From assembly GCF_004145845.1 (NCBI RefSeq), contig NZ_SELP01000006.1, positions 124,001 through 188,000 on the forward strand: DNA of 64,000 nucleotides, in the 5' to 3' direction. A program made the translations under genes and the position numbers. The stretch comes from Loktanella sp. IMCC34160 (lineage in GTDB: Bacteria > Pseudomonadota > Alphaproteobacteria > Rhodobacterales > Rhodobacteraceae). Below the pieces are notes generated by a model that was not told the DNA's origin, did no database searches, and saw only the letters and a list, made by a program, of their open reading frames with translations. This document shows positions 27,356-37,024 of this stretch, piece after piece. Within the stretch, counting starts at the first letter, position 1, and each line of letters starts with the position of its first letter.

Positions 27356-28399
27356 TCAGCCCGCCTCCTTTTCCTTTGCGGCGGTTGGCAAGTTGCCGAC
27401 CGGGCATTGAGCTACCCCAATGGTAGAGCGAGTCAATTTCTCGACCTGCTCCTGTGTCGCTTTCGCATCGTTCACCCAATTTCGATAGAACTCGAATGGG
27501 CAGTCCGCTACGCCTTTGTCACCGTCACCAGATGCGTGAACACCGGTGTATCCCCGGTGCAGGAGTTTGAAGAGGTGGTTCTGTGACTGGTCGTTGGCGC
27601 GCGCATCACGAATTTCTGGAATGGAAAGCTGAGCATACTGAATGCCCATCTCTTCCTCGCCGCATTCGCCCAATGTTCGACCATCGAAACCAATGATCGC
27701 CGAGTGTCCGAAGTAGCTGTAGACGCCATCAAACCCGGCTGCATTTGCGACCGCAACATAAGAGTTATTCGCCCAGGCCATCGCCTTGGCCATAATGACC
27801 TGCTGGTCCTTGGCCGGATACATGTAACCCTGACAGCGCACGATCAGCTCGGCGCCCTTCATGGCACAGTCGCGCCAAATCTCGGGATAGTTGCCGTCAT
27901 CGCAGATGATCAGGCTAATCTTCAGTCCCTTTGGGCCCTCGGCCACGAATGTCTCGCCGCCAGGGCACCACCCCTCAATCGGACACCAGGGCAGGATCTT
28001 GCGGTACTTCTGCACGATCTCGCCCTTGTTGTTCATCAAAATGAGCGTGTTGTAGGGGTTCTTGCGCGGATGCTCTTCGTGCCTTTCACCAGTCAGCGAG
28101 AACACGCCCCAAGTATTAGCTTTGCGGCAGGCCCGCGCAAAGACCTCGGTCTCGTCGCCAGGGATGACTGCGGCGGTCTCCATCATTTCGCCGGGATCGT
28201 ACATAATGCCCTGAGTGCTGTATTCCGGGAAGATCACTAGATCCATGCCTGGCAGACCCTGTTTCATGCCGACGATCATGTCGGCGATTTTTTCAGCGTT
28301 CTCCAGAACTTCGGCCCTGGTGTGCAGTCGGGGCATCTTGTAGTTGACGACGGCCACGCCGACTGTGTTGTCGCTACTGGATATATCACCATGTCGCAT
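27356..28399 (-). CDS. amiE: Aliphatic amidase
   Basis: A 347-residue nitrilase-superfamily amidase, extremely similar to Pseudomonas AmiE from its start [20 protein letters not shown]. The catalytic residues are in place: E59 (IFPEY), K134 (KYRKI), E142 and C166 ([11 protein letters not shown]). It hydrolyses short aliphatic amides such as acetamide to carboxylate and ammonia. The family forms homohexamers in the cytoplasm. AAAGGAA precedes the ATG. It lies downstream of the ABC transporter genes, so uptake and hydrolysis are co-expressed. Confidence 0.97.
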   Translation of the reverse strand: MRHGDISSSDNTVGVAVVNYKMPRLHTRAEVLENAEKIADMIVGMKQGLPGMDLVIFPEYSTQGIMYDPGEMMETAAVIPGDETEVFARACRKANTWGVFSLTGERHEEHPRKNPYNTLILMNNKGEIVQKYRKILPWCPIEGWCPGGETFVAEGPKGLKISLIICDDGNYPEIWRDCAMKGAELIVRCQGYMYPAKDQQVIMAKAMAWANNSYVAVANAAGFDGVYSYFGHSAIIGFDGRTLGECGEEEMGIQYAQLSIPEIRDARANDQSQNHLFKLLHRGYTGVHASGDGDKGVADCPFEFYRNWVNDAKATQEQVEKLTRSTIGVAQCPVGNLPTAAKEKEAG

Positions 28400-28451
28400 G
28401 TCGGATTCCTTTCTTGTGCGGGTGTGAATTGGATTGAGAATTCAAAACGGA

Positions 28452-29153
28452 TCAGAACGTCAGGTGCCTTTCGATGACGTCGTGCGTCAGGTCATCTTTG
28501 GTACCCGTCATTGCTATGCGCCCCTTGTCCATCACGATAAAACGGTCTGATGCGGCGCGGGCGAATGGGATGTTTTGTTCAACCAGAACGATGCTGATGC
28601 CGCGGTCGCGATTGAGGTGAACGATGGCTTCCTCGATTTGCTTCACGACATTCGGTTGAATTCCCTCGGTTGGTTCGTCGAGGACAAGGATCTTGGGTTC
28701 CATCGCCAAAGCCCGAGCGATGGCAAGTTGTTGCTGTTGGCCACCGGACAGATCGCCTCCACGCCGGTTCAGAAACTCGCGCAGGATCGGGAACAGATCG
28801 AGGAGATAATCCGGGATAGTGCGCTGGCCGTCCGTCCTCGCGTAAGTGCCCATCACAATGTTCTCGCGAACGGTAAAACGCGGGATGATCTCACGGCCCT
28901 GCGGAATGTAACCGATGCCCAATCGGGCGCGTTCGTATGGTCTGGAGTCGAGAATTTCGTGACCATCGAATATGAGCCTGCCCGACGTTCTGTCGGTCAG
29001 CCCCATGATCGACTTCAGAAGCGTGGTCTTTCCGACCCCGTTGCGACCCAGGATTGATAGGAATTCCCCCTGTTCCATCTTGAATGATAGGTCCTGCAGT
29101 ACCGGGCTTTTGCCGTAGTAGGAGTAGAGGTTCGCGACTTGAAGGATGCTCAT
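28452..29153 (-). CDS. urtE: Urt-type ABC transporter ATPase (UrtE-like)
   Basis: A 233-residue ATPase of the branched-chain amino acid/urea class. Walker A is GRNGVGKTT, signature LSGGQQQQLAIARAL, Walker B ILVLDEPTEGIQ, and the C-terminus has the short tail usual for LivF/UrtE. It begins after a 3-base gap from the urtD-like gene. It is paired with UrtD in an importer that probably takes up amides, given amiE downstream. The name reflects family type; the transported solute may be amide rather than urea. Confidence 0.87.
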   Translation of the reverse strand: MSILQVANLYSYYGKSPVLQDLSFKMEQGEFLSILGRNGVGKTTLLKSIMGLTDRTSGRLIFDGHEILDSRPYERARLGIGYIPQGREIIPRFTVRENIVMGTYARTDGQRTIPDYLLDLFPILREFLNRRGGDLSGGQQQQLAIARALAMEPKILVLDEPTEGIQPNVVKQIEEAIVHLNRDRGISIVLVEQNIPFARAASDRFIVMDKGRIAMTGTKDDLTHDVIERHLTF

Positions 29154-29156
29154 GGT

Positions 29157-29885
29157 TCAATGTCCCAAATAGGCGGATTTGACGGCCTCGTTGGTTTCGA
29201 TCTCGGCGATCGATCCCTCTGCCAACTTCTTCCCCTGGGCCATAACCGTGATCCGGTCGGCCACTTGGCGAACGAAGGACATGTCGTGTTCAACAACTAT
29301 CAGGGCGTGAGCCGAGCGCAGGGTCTTGAAAATCTCTGCCGTTTTGTCGGTTTCCTGGATGGTCATCCCGGCGGTAGGTTCATCCATCAGGATCAGCTTA
29401 CTATCTTGCGCGATCAGCATCGCAATTTCGAGCCACTGTGTTTCGCCGTGTGACAGGTTTCCGGCAAGCTGGTCGCGTTTTGCGCCTAGTTCGACAAGTT
29501 CGAGGATACATTCAGTCTCAGAGCTCTTACGGCGTCCAAAGCTCGAAAGCGTCTGCAACAGGCCATATCGCTTGGAGCGTGCAACTTCCAAATTCTCGTC
29601 AACCGTCAGTTCTTTGAAGACTGATGGAACCTGGAATTTTCTACCAATTCCGCGGCGTGCGCGTTGGAATTCGAGCATGTTCGAGATCTCTTTGCCCTCG
29701 AACTGAATTGAACCGCCAGTCGGTTGGGTCTTGCCGCAGATCAGGTCGAGGGTGGTCGATTTTCCAGCGCCATTGGGACCCAGCAGACAAAGAATTTCAC
29801 CCTGGTCCACCGTAAGGTCGAAGCCGTCCACGGCGCGGAGGCCACCAAACACGACATGCAGATCGGTGATATCAAGAAGTGCCAT
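29157..29885 (-). CDS. urtD: Urt-type ABC transporter ATPase (UrtD-like)
   Basis: A 242-residue ATPase with Walker A GPNGAGKST, signature NLSHGETQWLEIAMLI and Walker B LILMDEPTAGMT. The SHGE variant of the signature and the overall length are those of UrtD. The start codon overlaps the permease stop (ATGA). It works with the UrtE-like subunit. Confidence 0.88.
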   Translation of the reverse strand: MALLDITDLHVVFGGLRAVDGFDLTVDQGEILCLLGPNGAGKSTTLDLICGKTQPTGGSIQFEGKEISNMLEFQRARRGIGRKFQVPSVFKELTVDENLEVARSKRYGLLQTLSSFGRRKSSETECILELVELGAKRDQLAGNLSHGETQWLEIAMLIAQDSKLILMDEPTAGMTIQETDKTAEIFKTLRSAHALIVVEHDMSFVRQVADRITVMAQGKKLAEGSIAEIETNEAVKSAYLGH

Positions 29886-30994
29886 CAGAGGGCTCCTTTG
29901 GTCTGGCTTCGATTAGGTCCTTTGGCAACTTTTGCGCTCGAACTTCCCCTGGTGTTTCGGCTGGATAGCAAGCGACCAGCGCCTGCGATCACCCCGTGCA
30001 AACCTCTCGGCATGAAAAGGACGACCAGTACAAAACCGGCGCCAAGGATCAGATTCCAGCCTTCAACGAAGACGTCAGACAGGCGTCCCTCGAGGATGTT
30101 CACGATAATCGCACCAAAGGCAGCGGCGATCACGGATTCACGCCCACCGACTGCGCACCAGATGACGATGGCAAGGCTGAAGGAAACACTCATGTAGGTC
30201 GGCGACGCAAATTCGAGCACCAGAACGTAGAGCATTCCGGCCCACCCCGCGAGGGCCGCCGAGATGCAAAAGACCATCGTCTCGTAGGTCGCGACATTGT
30301 AGCCGAAGAACCTGACACGGATCGCGTCCTCACGAATGGCGCGCAGAATCAGGCCGAACTTGCTGTGCACCAAATAGAGACCAATCAGAACAGCAACGAT
30401 CAGGCAGCCAGCAACCAAATAGTAGAATTGTGCGCTGTAGGTATCGACCGTCCACTCGAAGATCGTCAGCGGTGCGAGCCCGGTCAATCCGTTTTGACCC
30501 CCTGTGAATCCCTGCTGTTCGATGACTAGCAGCTGGAAAGCGACCAGGAACGCCAAGGTGATGACCGCGACGAACACACCGGAGATCCGCGCCCGGAACA
30601 TGAAAACAGCGATAAGCCCACCGACCAGCGCAGGCACCAATAGCCCAGCAACTAGAGTGAAGGGCAGAGAATGGAACGGAACCCAGAACCATGGCAGGCT
30701 CTCGACATTGTTCCAGCCCATGAAGTCGGGCAGGCCGCTCTGACTGGCCTTTAACTTAAGATGCATCGCCATGATATACGACCCGATGCCGAAAGTTGCG
30801 GCCTGACCAAGGTTGAGCAGACCGGCCGTTCCCCATGACAAAGCAAGCGCCATCGAAACGATGCCAAGGCTCAGGTAGCGCGAATAGGTGTTCAGTTCGT
30901 AGCCGTCGAAACCCAAGATGATTGGGAAGCCCAACAGGATGACAGCTGCGAATAGCGCGAAAGTATTGAGATCGGTTTTTAGTTTCTTGCTCAT
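29885..30994 (-). CDS. urtC: Urt-type ABC permease (UrtC-like)
   Basis: A 369-residue membrane protein with about nine hydrophobic helices. Motifs include SWGTAGLLNLGQAATFGIGSY, GLILRAIREDAIRVRFFGYN (the ATPase-contact loop) and GRESVIAAAFGAIIVN. Its length and the extended cytoplasmic tail fit UrtC/LivM. The gap to the upstream permease gene is short (9 bases). Confidence 0.88.
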   Translation of the reverse strand: MSKKLKTDLNTFALFAAVILLGFPIILGFDGYELNTYSRYLSLGIVSMALALSWGTAGLLNLGQAATFGIGSYIMAMHLKLKASQSGLPDFMGWNNVESLPWFWVPFHSLPFTLVAGLLVPALVGGLIAVFMFRARISGVFVAVITLAFLVAFQLLVIEQQGFTGGQNGLTGLAPLTIFEWTVDTYSAQFYYLVAGCLIVAVLIGLYLVHSKFGLILRAIREDAIRVRFFGYNVATYETMVFCISAALAGWAGMLYVLVLEFASPTYMSVSFSLAIVIWCAVGGRESVIAAAFGAIIVNILEGRLSDVFVEGWNLILGAGFVLVVLFMPRGLHGVIAGAGRLLSSRNTRGSSSAKVAKGPNRSQTKGAL

Positions 30995-31003
30995 GTCGTT
31001 GCC

Positions 31004-31873
31004 TCAGCCTCGGGTTTTCTCGGGAAACAGTCCGCGGGGACGAAGGCGGATCAGCAGAATGACGCAGGCCAGCACAGCGATCCGTCCAAGCGTGTCGTTT
31101 ATCACCATCGAAAAAATCGCGGTCACCTCGCCCATCATCACCGAGGCCACAGCCGCGCCTAGCAGGCTGCCAAGTCCGCCGATGATCACGACAAGGAACG
31201 CATCGACGACAAGGCTGGTTCCCATCGTCGGGATCGTGCTGAAGAGAGGCGTGATTAAAGCACCGGCTATTCCGGCCAGACCGGCGCCATATGCAAAGGT
31301 TAGTGAATAGATGCGCCGGGTTTCGATTCCATAGCACTCGGAGATATTTCGGTTCTGGATGGTAGCGCGCAACTTGGTGCCGAATTCAGTGCGTGTCAGT
31401 AAGGCCCAGGTGGCAACCAGAACGCCGATGGACAAGAAAATGACGAAAATTCGGTAATTCGACATCACTAGGCTCCCGATTTCGATATTGCCCCCCAAGA
31501 TCTTTGGACCTTGTACGAAACGGGATTCCGGGCCGATCACGATGCGGACCAGCTGCTGTAAGATAATACCTATCCCCCAGGTGGCTAGGATGGTGTCGAG
31601 CGGTCGACTATAAAGGCGCCGCACAATTGTCAGCTCGATAAGCCAGCCAATTGCCGCCACGACCAGAAATACGAATGGAAGTGCAAACAGGATGCCGAAG
31701 CCAAGATAGTGTTGCAGCGCCCAGGTCGTGTAGGCCCCCAGCATCACAAACTCGCCATGGGCAAGATTGATAACCCCCATCGATCCGTAGATGATCGCAA
31801 GTCCCAATGCGATGATCAGCAGGATCGAGGCCATACTTAGCCCCGAGAACAGTTGATTGATGATAACGTCCAT
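31004..31873 (-). CDS. urtB: Urt-type ABC permease (UrtB-like)
   Basis: A 289-residue polytopic protein. I start at the ATG at 31873 (MDVIINQLFSGLSMASILLI), which has GAGGGAAA upstream. ALGLAIIYGSMGVINLAHGE is the family hallmark of LivH/UrtB permeases, and AYGAGLAGIAGALITPLFS closes the core. Shorter than the long UrtB proteins that carry a periplasmic N-terminus. Partner of the UrtC-like permease. Confidence 0.88.
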   Translation of the reverse strand: MDVIINQLFSGLSMASILLIIALGLAIIYGSMGVINLAHGEFVMLGAYTTWALQHYLGFGILFALPFVFLVVAAIGWLIELTIVRRLYSRPLDTILATWGIGIILQQLVRIVIGPESRFVQGPKILGGNIEIGSLVMSNYRIFVIFLSIGVLVATWALLTRTEFGTKLRATIQNRNISECYGIETRRIYSLTFAYGAGLAGIAGALITPLFSTIPTMGTSLVVDAFLVVIIGGLGSLLGAAVASVMMGEVTAIFSMVINDTLGRIAVLACVILLIRLRPRGLFPEKTRG

Positions 31874-31945
31874 AATCTTTCCCTCGCCTCTTGGTGACAT
31901 CGGCAGCGGTCTTGGTCTCCCGGCCTTGCAACCGGGAGAATTGGA

Positions 31946-33190
31946 TCAGCCATTGACCAGCCCAGAGCCGGTGCAGGTCTGTCCGTCGTAGGCGGCGTAG
32001 GGTTTCGGGGCGACGCGCTCGGTCGACTCCAGGATTACATTGGCCTGACCGTCGGCCTGCCATTGTGCTACCTTCGGCCACAGATGCGTGTGCAGGTTCT
32101 CGTCAATCAAAACCTTGCCCTGAGGTGCCGCCAATTCGACGCCGACGGCAGCATCTCGGATCGCCTGCGGTGTGACGTCGGACGGATCGAGTTTTTCCAA
32201 CGCGGCCTTGAATTGGTAGACTTGGAAATAGGCAGCCTCGCTGACAAAATGGGTCACCTGGTCGCCGCCGAACCGGCTCTTATAGGATTCGACGAACCGT
32301 TCGTTTTCTGGTGTGGCGTGCCCCATGAAGTAGGGTGCCGACGAGAAGTGACCAGCAGCAGCCTCACCACCGATCGCCTGAACCTCGACCTCGGAGCGGG
32401 TCAGGCTAATGACAGGCATCTCTTCAGGATCGAATCCGGCTGCGTGATATTGGCGAGCGAAGGCGACGTCGGAGTCGCCAACCACTGTGGCAAAGATCAC
32501 ATCCGGCTTTTCCGTGCGGATTCGATTGATGACTGAGCTGAAGTCGGAATGGCCGAGCGGCACGTACTCCTCGTGGACGACTTCACCGCCCAGTTCTGCC
32601 AGCAACTTCTTGCAGTAGTTATTCTCTTCCTTGGGATAGACGTAGTTGTTGCCGATCAGGTAGAAACGCGGCCCGAAGTTCTCGATCGCCCAGCCGATGA
32701 CATTGTCCTGCTGCTGGTTGGGAACAGCACCGCCATACATAATGTTTCGCGAGCATTCGCGGCCCTCATAAAGCGTTGGATACCAGTAAAGATTGTCGCG
32801 CTGCTCCACCACTGGAAGCACCGCCTGGCGGCTGGCCGAGGTGTAGGAGCCGAATACACTGACACACTTGTCGCGGATCATCAGTCTCCGGGCGCGGTCG
32901 GCATAGGTAGCCGGGTCCGATGCCGGGTCTTCGATGATAGGCCTCAGCATCCGCCCATGGATTCCGCCTTGGGCGTTGATCTCTTCGATCGCAAGCAGAG
33001 CGGCATCGTGCAGTGTGTGCTCGACCACAGCCACCGAACCTGTGAGCGAAAACAAGAGCCCCACCGGAATGTCATCGCCAACGGCGTAGGCAGGGCGCGC
33101 GCCAAGCAGAAGCGCTGGGGCAGAAAGCCCCCCGGTCAAGCCAGCAACGCCGAGTGCGCCCGTTCGTCCAAGAAAGTCTCGTCTTTTCAT
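31946..33190 (-). CDS. Amide/urea ABC transporter substrate-binding protein, Tat-exported
   Basis: A 414-residue protein. The N-terminus MKRRDFLGRTGALGVAGL has the twin-arginine motif RRDFLG and a hydrophobic stretch ending in ARPAYA, so export by Tat is likely. The body is a Peripla_BP_5 fold (IPVGLLFSLTGSVAVVEHTL, QGGIHGRMLRPIIEDPASDP) like UrtA and AmiC. It is the first gene of the amide operon, and its leader carries the terminator/antiterminator pair. Binds the imported amide or urea; the exact ligand is not visible. Confidence 0.9.
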   Translation of the reverse strand: MKRRDFLGRTGALGVAGLTGGLSAPALLLGARPAYAVGDDIPVGLLFSLTGSVAVVEHTLHDAALLAIEEINAQGGIHGRMLRPIIEDPASDPATYADRARRLMIRDKCVSVFGSYTSASRQAVLPVVEQRDNLYWYPTLYEGRECSRNIMYGGAVPNQQQDNVIGWAIENFGPRFYLIGNNYVYPKEENNYCKKLLAELGGEVVHEEYVPLGHSDFSSVINRIRTEKPDVIFATVVGDSDVAFARQYHAAGFDPEEMPVISLTRSEVEVQAIGGEAAAGHFSSAPYFMGHATPENERFVESYKSRFGGDQVTHFVSEAAYFQVYQFKAALEKLDPSDVTPQAIRDAAVGVELAAPQGKVLIDENLHTHLWPKVAQWQADGQANVILESTERVAPKPYAAYDGQTCTGSGLVNG

Positions 33191-33229
33191 TGCATCATTC
33201 CCCGTTGTTTTCTCGTTGGCCGAAAACGC

Positions 33230-33276
33230 AAAAAGGCCCCTCAGGTGCTAGGATCTCCTAGGTACCTAAGGGGCCT
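33230..33276 (-). terminator. Leader terminator upstream of the amide operon
   Basis: On the minus strand a 13-bp stem (AGGCCCCTTAGGT with ACCTGAGGGGCCT) plus an inner CTAGG/CCTAG stem is followed by TTTTT, 40 bases before the first gene. Placed to switch off the whole operon unless antitermination occurs. Confidence 0.85.
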
Positions 33277-33309
33277 TATTGCCCATATCGGGAGTTCGAA
33301 GCTGAACTC
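33271..33309 (-). promoter_or_regulatory. Dual hexaloop hairpins, probable ANTAR (AmiR) target RNA
   Basis: Two adjacent stem-loops on the minus-strand transcript. P1 at 33292-33309 is GAGTTC-AGCTTC-GAACTC (6-bp stem, 6-base loop). P2 at 33271-33284 is GGGC-AATAAG-GCCC (4-bp stem, 6-base loop). The 3' arm of P2 is the same DNA as the first bases of the terminator stem, so the two structures exclude each other. This is the known design of ANTAR-controlled leaders. Both loops start with A; the family's usual G at loop position 4 is not present. Confidence 0.7.
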
Positions 33310-33485
33310 GTAGCAATATCGTTTCACTATCTCAGTATGGAAAGCAACATAAAAATAATGATATTATTCAGTGTGTTGGAGGCATCTTCCTTTCAGAGTT
33401 TCATGGGAAAGCCGTCGATCTGCATCTAATTGCGACCGCTCTGAAGCGGAACTGTCGTGACCGAAAGCCGCCATTCGACTTGGCG

Positions 33486-33770
33486 ACCACCGGCGGGAGG
33501 CTGCCCGGTCGCCGCTTCGCTCTGGCCGGTCAGGCGATCTTTTCCATGGTTAGGGCCGTCGGGGTTCGGGCAAGCCGAACGCCGCTCCGTCCCGGTCTTG
33601 GAAACCGCCGGTTCCCCCGTAAAGCCCGCTGCTGTTCGGACCGGAATGGGTGTCCCCGGCGTCCTGCGCCCAAGGGCTTCGTGCAGCCGGGTGATCCCCC
33701 TCCCCATCCGGTCCGGCACTGCGCTTGACGGGTCCCCCACCTGCTCTAGGCGAGGGCCACATGTGGAGCG
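33486..33770 (+). repeat. Structured 290-bp element, partial copy (others at 39521 and 57632)
   Basis: Strong similarity to the middle of the 1.13-kb repeats: the same run of small hairpins (GTTCGG-N5-CCGAAC; GGAAACC-GCC-GGTTCCC) and the same end at CTTGACGGG...GGCGAGGGCCA. This copy lacks the 66-residue gene. It is noncoding by appearance. Confidence 0.75.
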
Positions 33771-34003
33771 GGGACTGCGACCGGTCTGTCGAAGTTCCGG
33801 TGACATTCTCGCGGGTTTTTTCGGAGGTGCCGCAGGTCACTGCATCCCTGTCTGGGATCGACGCGGCCCACGACCAGAACCTCCCGATCAACGTCGTGCC
33901 GCAGAAGATCAGCAGGCGGGGCTTCACCATCAACCTGTCAACCTGGGGAGAAACACACATCGCAAGGGCCTCGGTCAGCTGGCAAGCAATGGGTCCGGCA
34001 TGA
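33761..34003 (+). CDS. H-type lectin domain protein, short
   Basis: About 80 residues from the ATG at 33761. VPVTFSRVFSEVPQVTASLS, INVVPQKISRRGFTINLSTW and ARASVSWQAMG match the six-stranded H-type lectin module (PP-V strand, GF strand, final V-W-A strand). No signal peptide or partner domain is present. The frame runs upstream into the repeated structured element, so the gene may have lost its N-terminal part there. It sits close to the RTX-Hint protein, which is consistent with a role in cell-surface binding. Confidence 0.6.
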   Translation: MWSGDCDRSVEVPVTFSRVFSEVPQVTASLSGIDAAHDQNLPINVVPQKISRRGFTINLSTWGETHIARASVSWQAMGPA

Positions 34004-34381
34004 AACACCCAACCCGACCCGAGGACAAGGGCGCCATTCTAGGTGGATCGATATCCGGACTAGTCGCATCCGTGGTTTACTGAAATCTCAAAAAGGTAGA
34101 AAAATTAAGGTGATGTCCCCAAATGGGAGCATCCCGAATTACGCTTTCCTTTATGGAGACCACAGGCAGACACCGCCTTTGCGCCCCCCACTCTCTGGCG
34201 CGGAGGTGCCTATAGGGATGGGTTGACGCACCACTTCAATCCATCCCTTCCCACAACAGAATCGTGTCTTTGGGTCAGTCGGCCCCGGCGGATAAATCGG
34301 GTCGGTCCAATCCATTCCATCGCCTATGCCGCACCTTGTCTCAAACTGTGATGGCTCACCAGACGGCGGGACGCAGGGCAT
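34004..34381. other. Gap between lectin and RTX genes
   Basis: A minus-strand frame at 34151-34381 (76 codons, with WTDPIYPPGPTDPKTRFCCG) has a protein-like, proline- and cysteine-containing sequence, but I do not recognise it. Otherwise nothing is evident. Confidence 0.3.
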
Positions 34382-36796
34382 CTAAGGAACGGAGCAAACC
34401 CCTGAGAAGATGAGCCGACCGCCCATTTGTCTGCCTGCCTTTTGACAGCAAGCCAACGATACCGGACCTGCGACCTTCTTTTCGAATGCCGGCCCAAGCA
34501 TGACGCAGGCTTCGTATGATCTAAGCACTCGGCGCGCAGTCGATCCGTAGCTGGATGGGCAATGGCGAAGGTCTGGGAAAATCGCGAATAGTTCGTTCCT
34601 GGCGGCTGAATCGAGGGCCGTCAACGCCATTTCTCCGGGGTGGAAACTCTCAGTATGACAGCCTTCAGACGTGACAATTTCGTGTTGATCAAACAACATA
34701 TGAACATAGGTCACGACCGCAGTGTCGTCTTGTGTGACGCCCGGTGAGCCGACAAAACACGTCGCGGGAACGAGAACTTCGTCCTCACCGAAGTGCAGTT
34801 CGGCAAGGTATCCGCCAAACAGGACCCTATGTTGAGGCGATACCCGCAATTCCCGGTCTTGTCCCGGCAGCGTGCCGGCCTCGAAGCAAACCGGCGCGAG
34901 GTTACCTTTCCCGGAAACAGTGCTTGATTGTATCCATCGTATTGGCTGCGGGCCGTGGTCCAGCGTATTGACAAGATCGCCGACTTTCAGGGTCTCGATC
35001 GGTCGGGGCCCGATGGGGGTGTCAATCTGTGTTCCGGTTACAAAGCAGACGATGTTTTCGATCTCGCTGAAATTCAGGACCGTGCCATCATCAAGGGTCA
35101 CCGTTCCTGAATAGGTGGTGTTGCCACTGCTGTTCTGTGTCGTGCTTTGGATGTTTAGGGTCGAGAGGTCCGCCAAATCACCCAGTTGCAGTGTATCGCC
35201 CTGGCCGGATGTTTCCGTCGCACCGCCACCGTTGATGGTGATCGTTCCGTTCGAGGCCTCACCTAGGTCTTCGAGAATGAACAGATCGTCGCCATCGCCG
35301 CCGCTGACGCTGTCGCCGTCGGCAAAGGTAATGATGTCATTGCCGGTCCCGCCGGAAATGGTGTCGTTGCCTGTGCCACCGCTGATGGTGTCGTTGCCGT
35401 CCAGCCCATCCAGGATGTCATTGCCAGCCCCGCCACTAATGATGTCGTCGCCGCCAACCTCGCTGAACTCAGTTTCCGGATTGTCGAAATACAGATCCGA
35501 CACAACAAGGCTACCACCCTGGGAGTTGAACACGAACTCGACCATCGCGACCGGGCCGGGGATCGTTACCAGCATCGACCCTTCCGGCGTCGTATCGAAT
35601 GCGACAAGATCCAACTGGTTGGTGTAGAATGTGTCGGCCCCAGCCACACCATCCGTATCATCACCCTGGATCCACGCCCCCAGATCGACAGTGTATTGGA
35701 TCAGGTTTCCGTCGATGTCATAGGCATTGATTGTGATGATTTCGAGGGGTACGTTTGGGCCGCTTTCGAAATCGCTTATCCGAAACTGAAGGTTTTCGAC
35801 ACCTTCGGAGAAGGTGATCTGGGTCGTTCCATCGCCCTCGATACCCATCGCGCTGTTTGGTGAAACCGTGCTGGTTCCGCCGTCCACGCCGGTGGTTAAG
35901 AGCGTGGTTGAAGCGTAATTGGTGATGCCGGGAGAAGATGTCGTGACCGAAACATCGATCGAACCGACCGAGACGGTCTGGCCATTGAGGTCGTCGCCAT
36001 TGTCGATCACGCCGTCATTGTCTGGATCGCTGAAATGGTTCCATTCAACACCCAAACGATCGAAGGTAGCTGCAGCATCAGTCCCGCCATAAATGGTGTC
36101 GTCACCGTCGCCGCCGGTCAGGATGTCATTGCCGCTTCCGCCGTCGATGGTGTCATTCCCGGTTCCACCATCGACAACATCTTCGCTCAACCCGCCGTAG
36201 ATCTGATCGTCCCCGGCCTCGCCCCAGAGCGTGTCCGCACCCCCTTCACCCGAGATGGCGTCATTGCCAGCCCCGCCATAAACAAGGTCATTGCCCCAGT
36301 TCGCAAAGATATTGTCATCGCCGCCGTCACCGCTCAGCGTATCGTCCCCTGTCAGGCCAAGGAACTCGAAGCCACCTTCATCAATTGTTTCACCGCTTGA
36401 ATAAAGTTGGGCATAGTCAACGCTGGTCGGGTTTGTATTTATGGACGAAACCGTAGCTGTCCCGGCGGGGATCGGCTCGGAAAAGACCATGAAGTCAGCG
36501 CCGGTGTCGTCACTTTCGAAATAGTATCCCGTATAGGAAACACCATCGATCGTGAACGTGATCACCGTTTCAAGGTAGAACGTTTCACCATCAACGACAA
36601 CGTTGCCGACACTGTCCTGGACGAACAGGATCTGATCACCCTCGGCATCGGCGCCGCCTGTAACACCTGTGTCATTATCCGATACAATGAAATCATAGCT
36701 GTCCGACAAGGAAACATCGAACGTGTTTCCTGTGCGGATGTTCTGCGGGTTCAACCCAATATCAACGACAGAATAGGCGAGAAAAGACTGGTACAT
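34382..36796 (-). CDS. RTX calcium-binding protein with C-terminal Hint domain
   Basis: An 804-residue protein without a classical signal peptide. Nonapeptide-type repeats GGxGxDxxx are visible in two blocks, about residues 150-225 and 455-500 (GGAGNDAISGEGGADTL; GGTGNDTISGGTGND), forming calcium-bound beta rolls. From about residue 590 a Hint/hedgehog-intein module begins with CFVTGTQIDTPIGPRPIETL and runs through GDLVNTLDHGPQPIRW. This combination is common in Rhodobacterales and is thought to mean type I secretion with possible self-processing at the Cys. No secretion genes are adjacent. Confidence 0.9.
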   Translation of the reverse strand: MYQSFLAYSVVDIGLNPQNIRTGNTFDVSLSDSYDFIVSDNDTGVTGGADAEGDQILFVQDSVGNVVVDGETFYLETVITFTIDGVSYTGYYFESDDTGADFMVFSEPIPAGTATVSSINTNPTSVDYAQLYSSGETIDEGGFEFLGLTGDDTLSGDGGDDNIFANWGNDLVYGGAGNDAISGEGGADTLWGEAGDDQIYGGLSEDVVDGGTGNDTIDGGSGNDILTGGDGDDTIYGGTDAAATFDRLGVEWNHFSDPDNDGVIDNGDDLNGQTVSVGSIDVSVTTSSPGITNYASTTLLTTGVDGGTSTVSPNSAMGIEGDGTTQITFSEGVENLQFRISDFESGPNVPLEIITINAYDIDGNLIQYTVDLGAWIQGDDTDGVAGADTFYTNQLDLVAFDTTPEGSMLVTIPGPVAMVEFVFNSQGGSLVVSDLYFDNPETEFSEVGGDDIISGGAGNDILDGLDGNDTISGGTGNDTISGGTGNDIITFADGDSVSGGDGDDLFILEDLGEASNGTITINGGGATETSGQGDTLQLGDLADLSTLNIQSTTQNSSGNTTYSGTVTLDDGTVLNFSEIENIVCFVTGTQIDTPIGPRPIETLKVGDLVNTLDHGPQPIRWIQSSTVSGKGNLAPVCFEAGTLPGQDRELRVSPQHRVLFGGYLAELHFGEDEVLVPATCFVGSPGVTQDDTAVVTYVHMLFDQHEIVTSEGCHTESFHPGEMALTALDSAARNELFAIFPDLRHCPSSYGSTARRVLRSYEACVMLGPAFEKKVAGPVSLACCQKAGRQMGGRLIFSGVCSVP

Positions 36797-37024
36797 TACC
36801 CTTCAATCTGACTGGTAGGCACTTACTGTTCGCGATCTAGACCCAGGCAATTTGACTGAACTTCTCCGATAGCGCGGTGGTTTGGGGCCAACCTATTGCT
36901 TTGAAGTTTAGAAACTTTGAAGGAAGATGTTTGATGAAAGCGGTTCCTGCTTCGACTGTATCGAAGACGGGTTAACGCAACCAACTGGCCCCTTCAGATT
37001 GGGTTTCAAAAATCTCAGGTGACG

